A program made the position numbers and the translations under genes. From Pseudogulbenkiania ferrooxidans 2002 (GTDB taxonomy: Bacteria; Pseudomonadota; Gammaproteobacteria; Burkholderiales; Chromobacteriaceae), in the NCBI RefSeq assembly GCF_000174355.1, contig NZ_ACIS01000002.1, positions 463,497-527,496 of the forward strand: a DNA stretch of 64,000 nt, in the 5' to 3' direction. The notes under the pieces were generated by a model. It searched no databases. It was given only the letters and a program-made list of their open reading frames with translations, and had not been told where the DNA came from. Shown here in pieces: positions 17,940-26,716 of the stretch (position 1 is the stretch's first letter; each line of letters begins with the position of its first letter).

Positions 17940-19322
17940 TCAGCACGGTACTTCGGCGTTCTTGCGTGCGTAGTACCAGCCGTTGATCACCAGGCAGCTG
18001 AGGTAGAAGGCGATGAAGGCGTACAGCGCGGCCTCGACGCCACCGGTCAGCGCAATCGAGGTGCCGTAGCTCTTCGGAATGAAGAAGCCGCCGTAGGCAC
18101 CGACCGCACCGGAGAAGCCCAGCACCGCAGCAGCCTCCTTGGTGGCATTGGCGACGGCCTGCTTCTGTGCCGCCTCGCTGCTGCCGGCCATGCGCTTGTG
18201 CAGGGTCAGGAAGATGGTCGGCACCTGCATGAAGGTGGAACCGTTGCCGATGCCGGTCAGCGCGAACAGGCACAGGAACATCGAGAAGAAGCCCTGGAAG
18301 CTGCCGCCCTGGCCGCCGTGCGGCAGGAACTGCAGCACGCCGAACACCGCGGCGATCATCAGCGCGAACACCGCCTGGGTCACCTTGGCGCCACCGATCT
18401 TATCGGCCAGCCAGCCACCCACCGGGCGGGCCAGGGCACCAATCAGCGGGCCGAGGAAGGCGTACTTGGTCGGGTCGATATCCGGGAACTGGCCTTTCAC
18501 CAGCAGCGGGAAGCCAGCGGCAAAACCGATGAAGGAACCGAAGGTACCGATGTAGAGCCAGCACATCAGCCAGTTGTGCTTGCGCTTGAAGATCACCGCC
18601 TGGTCGGCGAACGAGGCCTTGGCCGAAGCAATGTCGTTCATGCCGAACCATGCTGCCACCGTCGACAGCACGATGAACGGCACCCAGATGAAGCCGGCGT
18701 TCTGCAGCCACATCAGCTTGGTCTGGCTACCCTTGATCCAGGTCTGCGGCTCGCCGCCGAAGGCGCCGAACACGCCGGCGGTGATCACCAGCGGCACCAC
18801 GAACTGCACCAGCGACACGCCGAGGTTGCCGAGGCCGGCGTTGAGGCCGAGCGCGGTACCCTTCTCCGCTTTCGGGAAGAAGAAGCTGATGTTGGCCATC
18901 GACGAGCTGAAGTTGCCGCCGCCGAAGCCGCACAGCAGAGCCAGGAAGGCCATGGTGCCGTAGCTGGTGGAGGTATCCTGCACCGCGAAGCCGATGCCTA
19001 CCGCCGGCAGCAGCAGCGTGGCGGTGGAAAACGCGGTCCACTTGCGGCCACCGAAGATCGGCACCATGAAGGAGTAGAAGATGCGCAGCGTGGCGCCGGA
19101 CAGGGCCGGCAGCGCGGCGAGCCAGAACAGCTGATTCTGGGTGTAGTTGAAGCCGATGTTCGGCATGTTCAACACCGCCACGCTCCACACCTGCCAGATC
19201 ACGAAGGCCAGCGTCAGCGCCGGGATCGAAATCCACAGGTTGCGCCGGGCCACCGCCTTGCCCTCATCCTGCCAGAACGCCGAGTTTTCCGGCTCCCAGC
19301 GTGTCAGTACGTAAGACGTCAT
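17940..19322 (-). CDS. narK2: Nitrate/nitrite transporter NarK2
   Basis: A 12-helix MFS carrier of the nitrate/nitrite porter family, 460 residues. The nitrate signature is present twice as glycine-rich segments (ALLCGFGGGNFSSSMANISFFFP and LFALTGIGNGSTFMQVP), and substrate-binding arginines are plausible in ATLRIFYSF. It resembles the nitrate/nitrite antiporter branch of paired NarK proteins. The start at 19322 has GGAGG upstream. It lies 59 bp after narK1 and ends at a terminator before narG. The direction of transport is inferred from the family. Confidence 0.92.
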   Translation of the reverse strand: MTSYVLTRWEPENSAFWQDEGKAVARRNLWISIPALTLAFVIWQVWSVAVLNMPNIGFNYTQNQLFWLAALPALSGATLRIFYSFMVPIFGGRKWTAFSTATLLLPAVGIGFAVQDTSTSYGTMAFLALLCGFGGGNFSSSMANISFFFPKAEKGTALGLNAGLGNLGVSLVQFVVPLVITAGVFGAFGGEPQTWIKGSQTKLMWLQNAGFIWVPFIVLSTVAAWFGMNDIASAKASFADQAVIFKRKHNWLMCWLYIGTFGSFIGFAAGFPLLVKGQFPDIDPTKYAFLGPLIGALARPVGGWLADKIGGAKVTQAVFALMIAAVFGVLQFLPHGGQGGSFQGFFSMFLCLFALTGIGNGSTFMQVPTIFLTLHKRMAGSSEAAQKQAVANATKEAAAVLGFSGAVGAYGGFFIPKSYGTSIALTGGVEAALYAFIAFYLSCLVINGWYYARKNAEVPC

Positions 19323-19381
19323 GGTAAGAGTCCTCCAGGGAGAGGGCTCCAGGGGGAGCCCTCCTTCATTAAAATTCGATA

Positions 19382-20638
19382 TCAGGATTTAACGGTAGCC
19401 AGCTCGCCCGCCTCTTCGGCACGGCGGACCGCCTTGAACGACCAGTGCATCCAGATCAGGCTGACGCAGACGGTGCCGTAGAGCAGCATGAAGGAGCTGG
19501 AGCGCACGCCGGTCAGATCGACCAGGACGCCAAACAGGATCGGCAGCAAAAAGCCGCCCAGACCACCCGCCAGGCCCACCACGCCGGACACCGCGCCGAT
19601 GTTGTCGGGGAACTCTTCGGAGATGAACTTGAACACCGAGGCCTTGCCCACCGCCATGGCCACGCCGACCACGAACAGCAGTACCGTGAACAGCGTCGGG
19701 GTCAGGCGGACGTCGAACGACACAGGGCCCTTGATGGTGTTGACCACCATCTGGGTCGGCGGGTAGGAGAGCAGGAAGAACACCACCCAGCACACCCACA
19801 TCACGCCCCAGGTCACCTTGAACGGCCCCCACTTGTCGCTGAGCCAGCCGCCGAAGGCGCGCAGCACCCCGCCCGGCAGCGAGAAACAGGCGGCCAGGAA
19901 GGCGGCGTGCTTCATGTCGAAGCCGTATTCGCCGACGTAGTAATGGATCATCCACAGCGCCAGGGCAACGTAGCCACCGAACACCACCGAGTAGTACTGA
20001 CAGTAGCGCAGCACCGCCGGATTCTTCATCAGGGCGAGCTGCTGCTTGAGCGATACTTTGGACGACACCACGTGCTTGGGATCGTGATAGCTGAACAGCC
20101 AGAAGCTCAGCGCCACCACCAGCATGATCACGGCGTACACCGTCGGCACCATCTTCCAGCCCCAGGCGGCGACGATCGACGGCGCCACCAGCTTGGTCAG
20201 AGCCGAGCCAGCGTTACCGGCGCCGAACACGCCCATCGCCAGCCCCTGCTGCTCTTTCTTGAACCAGCGCGCCACGTAGGGCGTGCCGACCGAGAACGAC
20301 CCACCGGCCAGGCCGACAAACAGGCCGATCACCAGGAACTGCCAGTACTGGGTGGCGAACTGCATGGCGTAGATCGGGATAATGGTGGCGATCATCAGCG
20401 AGAACAGCACGATGCGGCCGCCGAAACGGTCGGTCCAGATGCCCAGCGGCACGCGAATCAGCGAGCCGGTCAACACTGGCGTGGCAGCCAGGATGCCAAA
20501 TTCGGTTTCATTCAGGCCGAGCTGCTGCTTCAGCGGTATCCCCAGTACCGCAAACATCATCCAGATCATGAAACAGACGGTGAACGACACCGTACTGGAA
20601 ACGAGTACCGCGTATTGTTTGTAACTGTGCGACGCCAT
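19382..20638 (-). CDS. narK1: Nitrate transporter NarK1
   Basis: A second 12-helix MFS nitrate/nitrite porter, 418 residues. It has GSLIRVPLGIWTDRFGGR after helix 2 and nitrate-signature-like segments FVGLAGGSFSVGTPYVARWF and SGVVGLAGGLGGFLLP. It belongs to the type I (proton-nitrate symport) branch by overall pattern, complementing narK2. Start 20638 (MASHSYKQ) follows GGGGG; a longer frame to 20710 lacks an RBS and would add a non-hydrophobic extension. First gene of narK1-narK2. No convincing FNR or NarL site was found upstream. Confidence 0.92.
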   Translation of the reverse strand: MASHSYKQYAVLVSSTVSFTVCFMIWMMFAVLGIPLKQQLGLNETEFGILAATPVLTGSLIRVPLGIWTDRFGGRIVLFSLMIATIIPIYAMQFATQYWQFLVIGLFVGLAGGSFSVGTPYVARWFKKEQQGLAMGVFGAGNAGSALTKLVAPSIVAAWGWKMVPTVYAVIMLVVALSFWLFSYHDPKHVVSSKVSLKQQLALMKNPAVLRYCQYYSVVFGGYVALALWMIHYYVGEYGFDMKHAAFLAACFSLPGGVLRAFGGWLSDKWGPFKVTWGVMWVCWVVFFLLSYPPTQMVVNTIKGPVSFDVRLTPTLFTVLLFVVGVAMAVGKASVFKFISEEFPDNIGAVSGVVGLAGGLGGFLLPILFGVLVDLTGVRSSSFMLLYGTVCVSLIWMHWSFKAVRRAEEAGELATVKS

Positions 20639-20811
20639 GGCTGGCCCCCTCGTTGTGAGCTGATTTCTCGCTATGAAAGGTACGCTTTGCGCCAGCGGAT
20701 TCCCATTCACCTAACGTGGGCATACGCCGAGGGAAAAGAGCTAGCCGGGTATACCCTTAAGGCCGGCAGGCTCTAGTACTTTAGGAGGAGACGTGAGCAG
20801 AAGACAGCGAC

Positions 20812-20843
20812 GGCCAATCCGCGCCGGGCGGCGCGGATTGGCC
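20812..20843 (-). terminator. Perfect 14-bp hairpin after dnr
   Basis: GGCCAATCCGCGCC-GGGC-GGCGCGGATTGGCC is a perfect 14-bp stem with a 4-base loop, 70 bp past the dnr stop. It lacks a T-run on either side, so it may work as a terminator only weakly, or as a 3' stabiliser. Confidence 0.55.
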
Positions 20844-20884
20844 AGACCGGCGACAAGTCGCGCCAAGGGGATGCCGGGCCGGCC

Positions 20885-20895
20885 TTCGGCCAACC
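20885..20895 (-). repeat. Copy of the over-represented motif GGTTGGCCGAA (intergenic)
   Basis: An intergenic copy between dnr and the 14-bp hairpin. It forms a short palindrome-like context with neighbouring GGCCGGCC. Confidence 0.6.
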
Positions 20896-20912
20896 CAGCA
20901 ACAGGCGGAGCG

Positions 20913-21602
20913 CTAGCCCGCCACGCTGCCGAAATCGGCCAGGCGGTTCATGTCGATCAGCGTGATCTCGCGGCCGTTGACCGCCACCAGGCCGGCGTCG
21001 GAGAGCTGGTGCAGCACGCGCGAGAAGGTTTCCGGCGTCAGGTTGAGGCGCGAGGCGATCAGGTTCTTGTTCACCGGCAGCGTCACCACGCGGTTGGGCT
21101 GACCGGGGTGATCCTCGCCCTGCAGCAGGTAGCCGATCACACGCTGCAGCGCGTTTTCCACCGAGTAGCGCTCGACGTCGCGCACCAGGCCGTGCAGGCG
21201 CAGGCTGAGGCCGGCCAGCAGGCGATGGGCGAAGGCGGCATCGCGGGCGATGGCGGCGAAGATCGAGCGCGCCTCCACCTGCAGCAGCAGGCCGTCTTCG
21301 AGAAACTGCGCCATCACCGGGCACGGCTTGCCGAGGAACATCACCGCCTCGGCGAAACTCTGCCCCGGATGGATGATCTCGATCACCTTCTCGGCGCCCT
21401 GCGCCGACGAGATCGACAGCTTGATCCGGCCGTAGACGACCAGGTACATGCCCTCGCACGGGTCGCCCTTCTGGAAGATGATCTGGCCTTTCTGGCCGCG
21501 CACCTCGTGGGTGCACGGCACCAGCGCCGAGAGCTGGCTGTCCGATAACTCTTGAAACAGCGGCTGGTGCCGCAAGAACGAACGGATATCGATCTGACTC
21601 AT
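20913..21602 (-). CDS. dnr: Dnr-type Crp/Fnr regulator of denitrification
   Basis: A transcription activator of 229 residues with an N-terminal cyclic-nucleotide-binding-like fold (about 15-130) and a C-terminal winged helix-turn-helix. The recognition helix NLTPETFSRVLHQL has the Glu-x-x-Ser-Arg pattern that reads TTGAT half-sites. Unlike Fnr/Anr it lacks the N-terminal cysteine cluster (only one early Cys), so it should not sense oxygen through 4Fe-4S. Dnr proteins sense NO through heme. Position between nar and nir genes and the TTGAY-N4-RTCAA sites upstream of nirS, norC/nirE and nirJ support the role. Confidence 0.88.
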   Translation of the reverse strand: MSQIDIRSFLRHQPLFQELSDSQLSALVPCTHEVRGQKGQIIFQKGDPCEGMYLVVYGRIKLSISSAQGAEKVIEIIHPGQSFAEAVMFLGKPCPVMAQFLEDGLLLQVEARSIFAAIARDAAFAHRLLAGLSLRLHGLVRDVERYSVENALQRVIGYLLQGEDHPGQPNRVVTLPVNKNLIASRLNLTPETFSRVLHQLSDAGLVAVNGREITLIDMNRLADFGSVAG

Positions 21603-21724
21603 GGTCTGCTATTCCTGTGCGACGGGGTGGTGGTGTGGGAAGCGCAGGTAAAGCGCCAAGCAGCGCTCACCATACCGGCTCCGCCAGCACGGCACCATGA
21701 ACCGGAAGTACACCCCTGATCATC

Positions 21725-21762
21725 CAAACGGCTTAGGAGGCCGAGAGCCCGGAAGCCGTTTG
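21725..21762. repeat. 10-bp inverted repeat
   Basis: CAAACGGCTT (21725-21734) and AAGCCGTTTG (21753-21762) form a perfect inverted repeat around 18 bases. The arms resemble the ends of the MITE-like element at 21919-22059 (GAAGCCGTTTT). Confidence 0.5.
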
Positions 21763-21840
21763 AAGACGCTTCGATGATGGCGGGGACAGGCGGACGAGCG
21801 CCCTTCCCTGGCCTGATTCCCAGAACCGCAGGAGGAGTGA

Positions 21841-21900
21841 AGCGCAGCGCAACCCATCCGCGATGGGTTGCGGCAGAAGCGCCTTCACCCATCCTACGCA
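21841..21900. repeat. REP-like extragenic palindrome
   Basis: A GCAACCCAT-CCGCG-ATGGGTTGC hairpin (21849-21871) lies in a context ending CACCCATCCTACG. This type of 'CCCATCCTACG' extragenic palindrome is widespread in proteobacterial genomes. Only one full copy is seen here. Confidence 0.5.
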
Positions 21901-21918
21901 CTAGTCGGCTACGCCTTC

Positions 21919-22059
21919 AGAAGCCGTTTTAAACAGCGCGAATGACTTCAGGGCAAGACGCCCGGAGCGCCGCAACCGGAATGGACAAGTCGTCCATGAG
22001 AATTGCGAGCACTGCGCAACGCCGTCATGGCGCCGCGCAGCCTTTCTAAAACAGCTTCT
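21919..22059. mobile_element. MITE-like 141-bp element next to the nirN stop
   Basis: Imperfect 15-bp terminal inverted repeats (AGAAGCCGTTTTAAA at 21919-21933; TCTAAAACAGCTTCT at 22045-22059; 13 of 15 positions match) bound a non-coding segment. The right end touches the nirN stop codon. The interior carries the palindrome ATGGAC-AAGTC-GTCCAT and neighbouring bases shared with the elements in front of nirC and nirF. No transposase is encoded. Mobility is inferred from the structure only. Confidence 0.45.
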
Positions 22060-23600
22060 CAATGGCTGGTGCCCTCGGAACGGGTCACCTTGTTGAACAC
22101 GTTGTACTTGCCGATCGGCTTGGCCATCGGCAACGACTTCACTTCGCGGAAGGTGGCGGCGTCGAGCACCAGCAGCTCGCCCGGGTTCTCCATCACGCTC
22201 ACCAGCGCGTAACGGCCATCGCGGGTGAATTCGACGTGGGCGGTGGTTTTACCCGGGCGCGGCGTCACGGTCTTCACCACTTCCAGGGTGCGTTTGTCGA
22301 TGATCGCCAGCGTGTCCTTCTTCGCCCCCATCATGGCGTCGACCCAGGCGTACGGGGTGTTTTCGTGACTGCGCAGGAAGAAGCCCGGCCCCAGCGTCGG
22401 GATGTCCTTGACGCGTTGCCAGCTGTCGAGATCGATCACCGTCACCCGGCCGCTACTGAGATTGGGGGTGGCCATGTAGCGGTGGCCACCCTCTTCGAAG
22501 GCGATGCCGGAGCCCAGATGCGGCATGCCGTCGAGCGGCAGCTCGGCCACCTTGCGCCGGATGTCGAGGTTGATCACCTGCGCCCGGCCTTCGCGCGAGG
22601 CGCCGATGACGTGGCGGTAGGCCGGGTCGAAGAAGAAATCGTCCAGCACCAGGTCGAGCGGCGTCACGCGCGGGTTGAGAAAGCCGTCGACGCTCAGCGC
22701 CTCGCCCATCTTGTAGTCGTGCACGTGCCCGGGGTAGACCCTGGCCGCCTTCGGATCGTAGGAAATTTCCCACAGCTCCGGCACGTCCTTCAGCGCCACG
22801 ATGAAGCTGTGGCGCGGGGCGGCGTCGTACACCGCCGAGACGCGCGAGGTCTTGCCGGCGGCGTCCTGCACGGCAAGGGTCTTGACCGGCTTGAGACCGT
22901 TGGCGTCGAGCAACACCAGCGTTTCCGGCAGGGTATTGCCGGCCAGCACCCAGCGCCCGTCGCTGGACACCGCGACGTTGCGGGTATTGAGCCCGACGCG
23001 GATTTCGGCAACGTTTTGCAGGGTGTAGAGGTCGTACTGCGTCACCCAGCCGTCGCGGCTGGCGAAATAGACGAAGCGGCCGTCCGGCGAGAACTTGGGG
23101 CCGCCATGGAGTGCGAAACGGCTCTGGAAGCGGGCGATCGGGCTGAGCGTGTCGCCATCCAGCACCGAGACGTGATGGTCACCCGCTTCCACCACCACGA
23201 ACAGGTTCTGCGGGTCGGCCCGGTGCACCGGCTTGGCCGGCAGGCGTGCCGGATCGGCATAGACCACGCGCGAGGCGGCCGTGTCGGCTTCACTCCAGCG
23301 CGCCGGCTGCTCCGGCGCCGTCTTCAGGTAGCCGGCCAGCGCCTGGATGTCGGCGTCGGCCAGGCGCTCGGCGAAGGCCGGCATCTGGGTGGCGCTGCGG
23401 CCGTGGCGGATGGTGTCGAGAATCTCGGCCGGCTTGAGGCGCTCCAGGCTCTGCGGCAGCAGCGCCGGCGCCATGGCCCCCATGCGGTTGTCGCCATGGC
23501 AACTCTGGCAGTGCTGCTGGTAGAGCGCGGCAGGGTTGGCCGAAGCCAGCTGGAGCGAGCCCAGTGTCGCCAGCAGGGCCAGGGAAAGCAGCGCCTTCAT
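22059..23600 (-). CDS. nirN: NirN, c-type cytochrome / dihydro-heme d1 dehydrogenase
   Basis: A periplasmic protein of 513 residues related to NirS. It has a signal peptide (MKALLSLALLATLGSLQLASA), an N-terminal cytochrome c domain with heme-binding Cys31-Gln-Ser-Cys34-His35, and a C-terminal eight-bladed d1-type propeller. NirN oxidises the last precursor to heme d1 and helps deliver it to NirS. The C-terminus (GKYNVFNKVTR) resembles the NirS end ([11 protein letters not shown]). Start 23600 overlaps the nirJ stop by 4 bp (ATGA). It differs from NirF in having a heme c motif. Confidence 0.92.
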   Translation of the reverse strand: MKALLSLALLATLGSLQLASANPAALYQQHCQSCHGDNRMGAMAPALLPQSLERLKPAEILDTIRHGRSATQMPAFAERLADADIQALAGYLKTAPEQPARWSEADTAASRVVYADPARLPAKPVHRADPQNLFVVVEAGDHHVSVLDGDTLSPIARFQSRFALHGGPKFSPDGRFVYFASRDGWVTQYDLYTLQNVAEIRVGLNTRNVAVSSDGRWVLAGNTLPETLVLLDANGLKPVKTLAVQDAAGKTSRVSAVYDAAPRHSFIVALKDVPELWEISYDPKAARVYPGHVHDYKMGEALSVDGFLNPRVTPLDLVLDDFFFDPAYRHVIGASREGRAQVINLDIRRKVAELPLDGMPHLGSGIAFEEGGHRYMATPNLSSGRVTVIDLDSWQRVKDIPTLGPGFFLRSHENTPYAWVDAMMGAKKDTLAIIDKRTLEVVKTVTPRPGKTTAHVEFTRDGRYALVSVMENPGELLVLDAATFREVKSLPMAKPIGKYNVFNKVTRSEGTSH

Positions 23601-24781
23601 GCCTGCACCTCCCGGCGGCGGCGCGGGTACGGCGTCAGCTCGGCCAGCGGATGCTCGCCCTCGGCCACGCCGATTTCGGCGTCGGTGAGGTAGCAGGCGG
23701 GATCGGCGGCCCAGAAGTCGCCGGTCAGCTCCCAGGCGCGCACCCGGGTGTTGCCGTTGCAGATGGCCAGGTGCCGGCAGGCGCCGCAGCGCCCGGTAAC
23801 CGGGCGCGGACGCTGCTTGAGGCCGGCCATCAGCGGGTGCGTGGTATCGGGCCAGATCGCGGAGAACGGCCGCTCCTTGACGTTGCCGAGGCCGATCTTC
23901 CACCACATGGTGTCGGGGTGGACGTTGCCGAGGACGCCGGAGGCGTTGCCGCCCCACTGCTCCAGGCGCCGGCGCAGGTCTTCGGCCAACGTCGGGTGAT
24001 GGCGTTCGACCCACTGCAGCAGGTAGACGCCGTCGGCGTCGTTGTTGCCGGTGACGAAATCCTTGGGCCGGCCGGCCTGGATATGCTGCCAGCAGCTCTC
24101 GATCAGCAAGTCCATGGCCCAGCGCGTGCGAGCATGGCGCGCGTCGTCGGCGCGGTGCTTGTTGCCGCGCCCGGCGTAGTTGAGGTGGGAGAAATAGAAC
24201 TTGTCGATGCCCTCGTCGTCCACCAGTTGCAGCAGCGCCGGCAGGTCGTGGGCGTTGTCCTCGGTCATGGTGTAGCGCACGCCCACCTTCATGCCGGCGT
24301 CGCGACACAATCTGAGCGCCGCGAGCGAACTGTCGAAGGCGCCGTCGAGGCGGCGGAAGCGGTCGTGGGTGGCGCGCAGGCCGTCGAGGCTGATGCCGAC
24401 GTAGTCGAAGCCCACGGCGGCAATGCGCCCGACGTTGCCCCGGTCGATCAGGGTGCCGTTGCTCGACAGCCCGACGTAGAAACCGAGCTGTTTGGCGCGC
24501 TGGCCGATGTCGTAGATATCCGGCCGCATCAGCGGCTCGCCACCGGAGAGGATCAGCACCGGCACCCCGAAGGCCCGCAAATCCTCCATCACGGTGAACA
24601 CCTCGGCGGTGGACAGTTCGCCCGGGAAGACGGTATCGGCCGACACCGAATAACAATGCTTGCAGGTCAGGTTGCAGCGCCGGATCAGGTTCCAGATCAC
24701 CACCGGCCCGGTGGGCTGGCGCGGCGGGACCAGCGGCACGGGATGGGCGACGGACTGCAGGTAGGGGGTGATGCGCAGCAT
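23597..24781 (-). CDS. nirJ: NirJ, radical SAM enzyme of heme d1 synthesis
   Basis: A cytoplasmic radical SAM protein of 394 residues that removes propionate side chains from didecarboxysiroheme. The SAM-cluster motif is Cys36-x3-Cys40-x2-Cys43 (CNLTCKHC), GGEPLMRPD follows, and a C-terminal SPASM-like cysteine region is present (CGACRHLAICNG). The start at 24781 has GGAG upstream. Translation is coupled to nirN. A Dnr box with class II spacing lies upstream. The two genes are separated from the main nir cluster by about 3.5 kb. Confidence 0.93.
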   Translation of the reverse strand: MLRITPYLQSVAHPVPLVPPRQPTGPVVIWNLIRRCNLTCKHCYSVSADTVFPGELSTAEVFTVMEDLRAFGVPVLILSGGEPLMRPDIYDIGQRAKQLGFYVGLSSNGTLIDRGNVGRIAAVGFDYVGISLDGLRATHDRFRRLDGAFDSSLAALRLCRDAGMKVGVRYTMTEDNAHDLPALLQLVDDEGIDKFYFSHLNYAGRGNKHRADDARHARTRWAMDLLIESCWQHIQAGRPKDFVTGNNDADGVYLLQWVERHHPTLAEDLRRRLEQWGGNASGVLGNVHPDTMWWKIGLGNVKERPFSAIWPDTTHPLMAGLKQRPRPVTGRCGACRHLAICNGNTRVRAWELTGDFWAADPACYLTDAEIGVAEGEHPLAELTPYPRRRREVQA

Positions 24782-25120
24782 CGGGGTGGCTCCGTCAATG
24801 ACATTGGCGTCATTTCACGGCATCGCCCCCTATTCTGCATTGACCATGGTCAACCACCGGAGGCCGGACCTTCCCCGAGCGCGGATGCTTGATGCAGATC
24901 GTGCTTTTCCATCCTCGCAGGGAAATCCGTCATGCACGGGACGCACGCTGCCGGACGGGCATGGACGGCGTCCCCACGCCCCACGCCGCGCCATCCAACC
25001 GTGACGACGGAAGCTAACGCCATGAAGCGGCAATCGACGCCAAAACCCACCCCGCCGATGGCGCATTCCCCGCCGGCGGCCTATCATCGCTACCCCGTCA
25101 CTGCCTGATCCTCCGGACCG
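24782..25120. promoter_or_regulatory. nirJ promoter and upstream region
   Basis: 339 bp between divergent nirJ and the EamA gene. The first 75 bp hold the nirJ promoter and the Dnr box. In the remainder (about 24860-25120) I see no gene or recognised site. Confidence 0.5.
24840..24853 (-). promoter_or_regulatory. Dnr/Fnr box upstream of nirJ
   Basis: TTGACCATGGTCAA, a perfect palindrome matching TTGAY-N4-RTCAA. With the centre at -41.5, the predicted -10 is TGAAAT (24812-24817), a 4/6 match to TATAAT, and transcription would start near 24805, about 24 bases before the nirJ ATG. Confidence 0.8.
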
Positions 25121-25990
25121 ATGCGCTACCTGCTTGCCGTCACCCTGCTATGGGCCTTTTCCTTCAGCCTGATCGGCCACTACCTGGCCGGACAGGTGGA
25201 CAGCGATTTCGCCGTGCTGCTGCGCGTACTGATCGCCGCCGCCGTATTCTTCCCCTTCACGCAATGGCGCGGCCTGCCCGGCCGGCTCGTCGGCGGTTTC
25301 TGGCTCGCCGGGGCGCTGCAGTTCGGCGTCACCTACCTGTGCCTGTACCGCAGTTTCAGCGTGCTGACCGTGCCGGAGGTGTTGCTGTTCACCGTGATGA
25401 CGCCGATCTACGTCACCCTGCTCGACGACGCGCTGGCGCGCCGCTTCAACCGCTGGGCGCTGCTGGCCGCCGTGGTCGCCGTGGGCGGCGGCGTCATCAT
25501 CCGCTTCCAGCCGCTGGCGGGCGAGTACCTGGTCGGCTTCCTGCTGCTGCAGCTCGCCAACCTCACCTTTGCCGCCGGCCAGGTGTTGTGCCGCCGCCTG
25601 CTGCAACAGCACCCCGTAGCGCAGCCACTGTACTGCTACTTCGGCCACTTCTTCCTCGGTGCGCTGCTGTTGGCGCTGCCGTCCTTCCTGCTGTTCGGCG
25701 ACGCCAGCCGCCTGCCACACACGGCGCTGCAATGGGGCGTGCTGGTGTGGATGGGGCTGTTCGCCACCGCGCTCGGCATGTACTGGTGGGTGAAGGGCAG
25801 CGTGGAAGTCAGCGCCGGCACGCTGGCGATCCTGAACGAACTGCACGTCCCGGCGGGGCTGCTGGTCAATGTGCTGATCTGGAACCGCGACGCCGACCTG
25901 CCGCGCCTGGCGTTGGGCGGCGGCGTGATCTTCGCCTCGCTGTGGCTAAACCGGCGCGGGCGGCTGGAGTGGGTAACGGCGGTAGGGTGA
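25121..25990 (+). CDS. EamA/DMT-family transporter
   Basis: An inner-membrane protein of 289 residues with about ten hydrophobic helices in two EamA repeats (about 1-125 and 140-280). These are typical of drug/metabolite exporters for amino acids, metabolites or other small molecules. It starts MRYLLAVTLLWAFSFSLIG. The DMT signature ALGMYWWVKGSVEVSAGTLAILNELHVPAG lies in the second repeat. No substrate can be assigned. It stands alone between nirJ (divergent) and the GST gene and has no visible link to denitrification. The RBS is weak. Confidence 0.85.
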   Translation: MRYLLAVTLLWAFSFSLIGHYLAGQVDSDFAVLLRVLIAAAVFFPFTQWRGLPGRLVGGFWLAGALQFGVTYLCLYRSFSVLTVPEVLLFTVMTPIYVTLLDDALARRFNRWALLAAVVAVGGGVIIRFQPLAGEYLVGFLLLQLANLTFAAGQVLCRRLLQQHPVAQPLYCYFGHFFLGALLLALPSFLLFGDASRLPHTALQWGVLVWMGLFATALGMYWWVKGSVEVSAGTLAILNELHVPAGLLVNVLIWNRDADLPRLALGGGVIFASLWLNRRGRLEWVTAVG

Positions 25991-26092
25991 GCGCGCGCTG
26001 ACCGGGTCGGGAGGCCTCCCCATGGGGGCCATCACCGAGACCGGCCGCCGCGTGTTCAGGTGCCCGCTCGACGGGGGCCAGCCGCCATGCGG

Positions 26093-26716
26093 CTACGGCG
26101 TGCCGTTGCGCCCATGCAGCCGGTAACCGGGCCGCTCGCTCAGGCGTTCGTAGTATGCCGCTACCGCCGGCAACGCCGGGCGCGGCATCGGTGTCATGTA
26201 CCAGCGATGGGTAGACAAGCCGATGACGATGTCAGCGAGCGTGAACGACGCGCCGGCGATGTACGCCCCGGTACGAGACAACTGCGCCTCGACCATCGCC
26301 ATGTGACGGTTCCAGCCCGCTACGCCGGCCTCGATCGCCTCCGGGTCCGCATGCGCAGGGCTTCGCCGGACCAGCGCCATGAAGGCGTAGCGCCACGAGT
26401 TGTTGAGTTCGGTGGCCTGCCAATCCATCCACTTCTCGACCAGCGCACGCCCCCTGGGGGCGCCGGGCAGCAGGTCGAACCGCTGCTCCCGCCCCGCGAG
26501 GTAGCGGCAAATGGTGTTCGATTCCCAAAGCACGAAGTCGTCATCGATCAGCACGGGAACCATGGCGTTGGGGTTGAGCGCCATGAATTCCGGGGTGTCG
26601 GTTGCCTGGAATCCCGAACCGTACTGCTCCTGCTCATAGGGAAGCCCAAGCTCCTCGCAGAGCCACAGCACCTTGCGCACGTTGATGGAGGAGGACTTGC
26701 CGAGGATTTTCAGCAT
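26093..26716 (-). CDS. Glutathione S-transferase family protein
   Basis: A cytosolic GST-like protein of 207 residues. The N-terminal thioredoxin-like domain (1-80) has KILGKSSSINVRKVLWLCEELGLPYE, the cis-Pro in NAMVPVLIDDD and the glutathione-binding ESNTICRYLA. The C-terminal all-helical domain (90-200) has the N-capping motif ASFTLADIVIG. The active-site residue is probably Ser in the SSSINVRK loop. The substrate is unknown. No operon partner. Confidence 0.9.
   Translation of the reverse strand: MLKILGKSSSINVRKVLWLCEELGLPYEQEQYGSGFQATDTPEFMALNPNAMVPVLIDDDFVLWESNTICRYLAGREQRFDLLPGAPRGRALVEKWMDWQATELNNSWRYAFMALVRRSPAHADPEAIEAGVAGWNRHMAMVEAQLSRTGAYIAGASFTLADIVIGLSTHRWYMTPMPRPALPAVAAYYERLSERPGYRLHGRNGTP

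Larger units (their letters stand above)
21603..22058. other. Repeat-rich spacer between dnr and nirN
   Basis: 456 bp with no gene. It contains at least three distinct palindromic elements (21725-21762, 21841-21900 and 21919-22059), annotated separately. The dnr promoter must lie within about 100 bp of 21602, but no clear operator was recognised there. Confidence 0.6.

Noticed and set aside
20747-20758. NarL heptamers (GGGTATACCC and TACCCTT) before narK1
   Set aside because: The arrangement does not fit the 7-2-7 NarL pattern and single heptamers are too degenerate to call.
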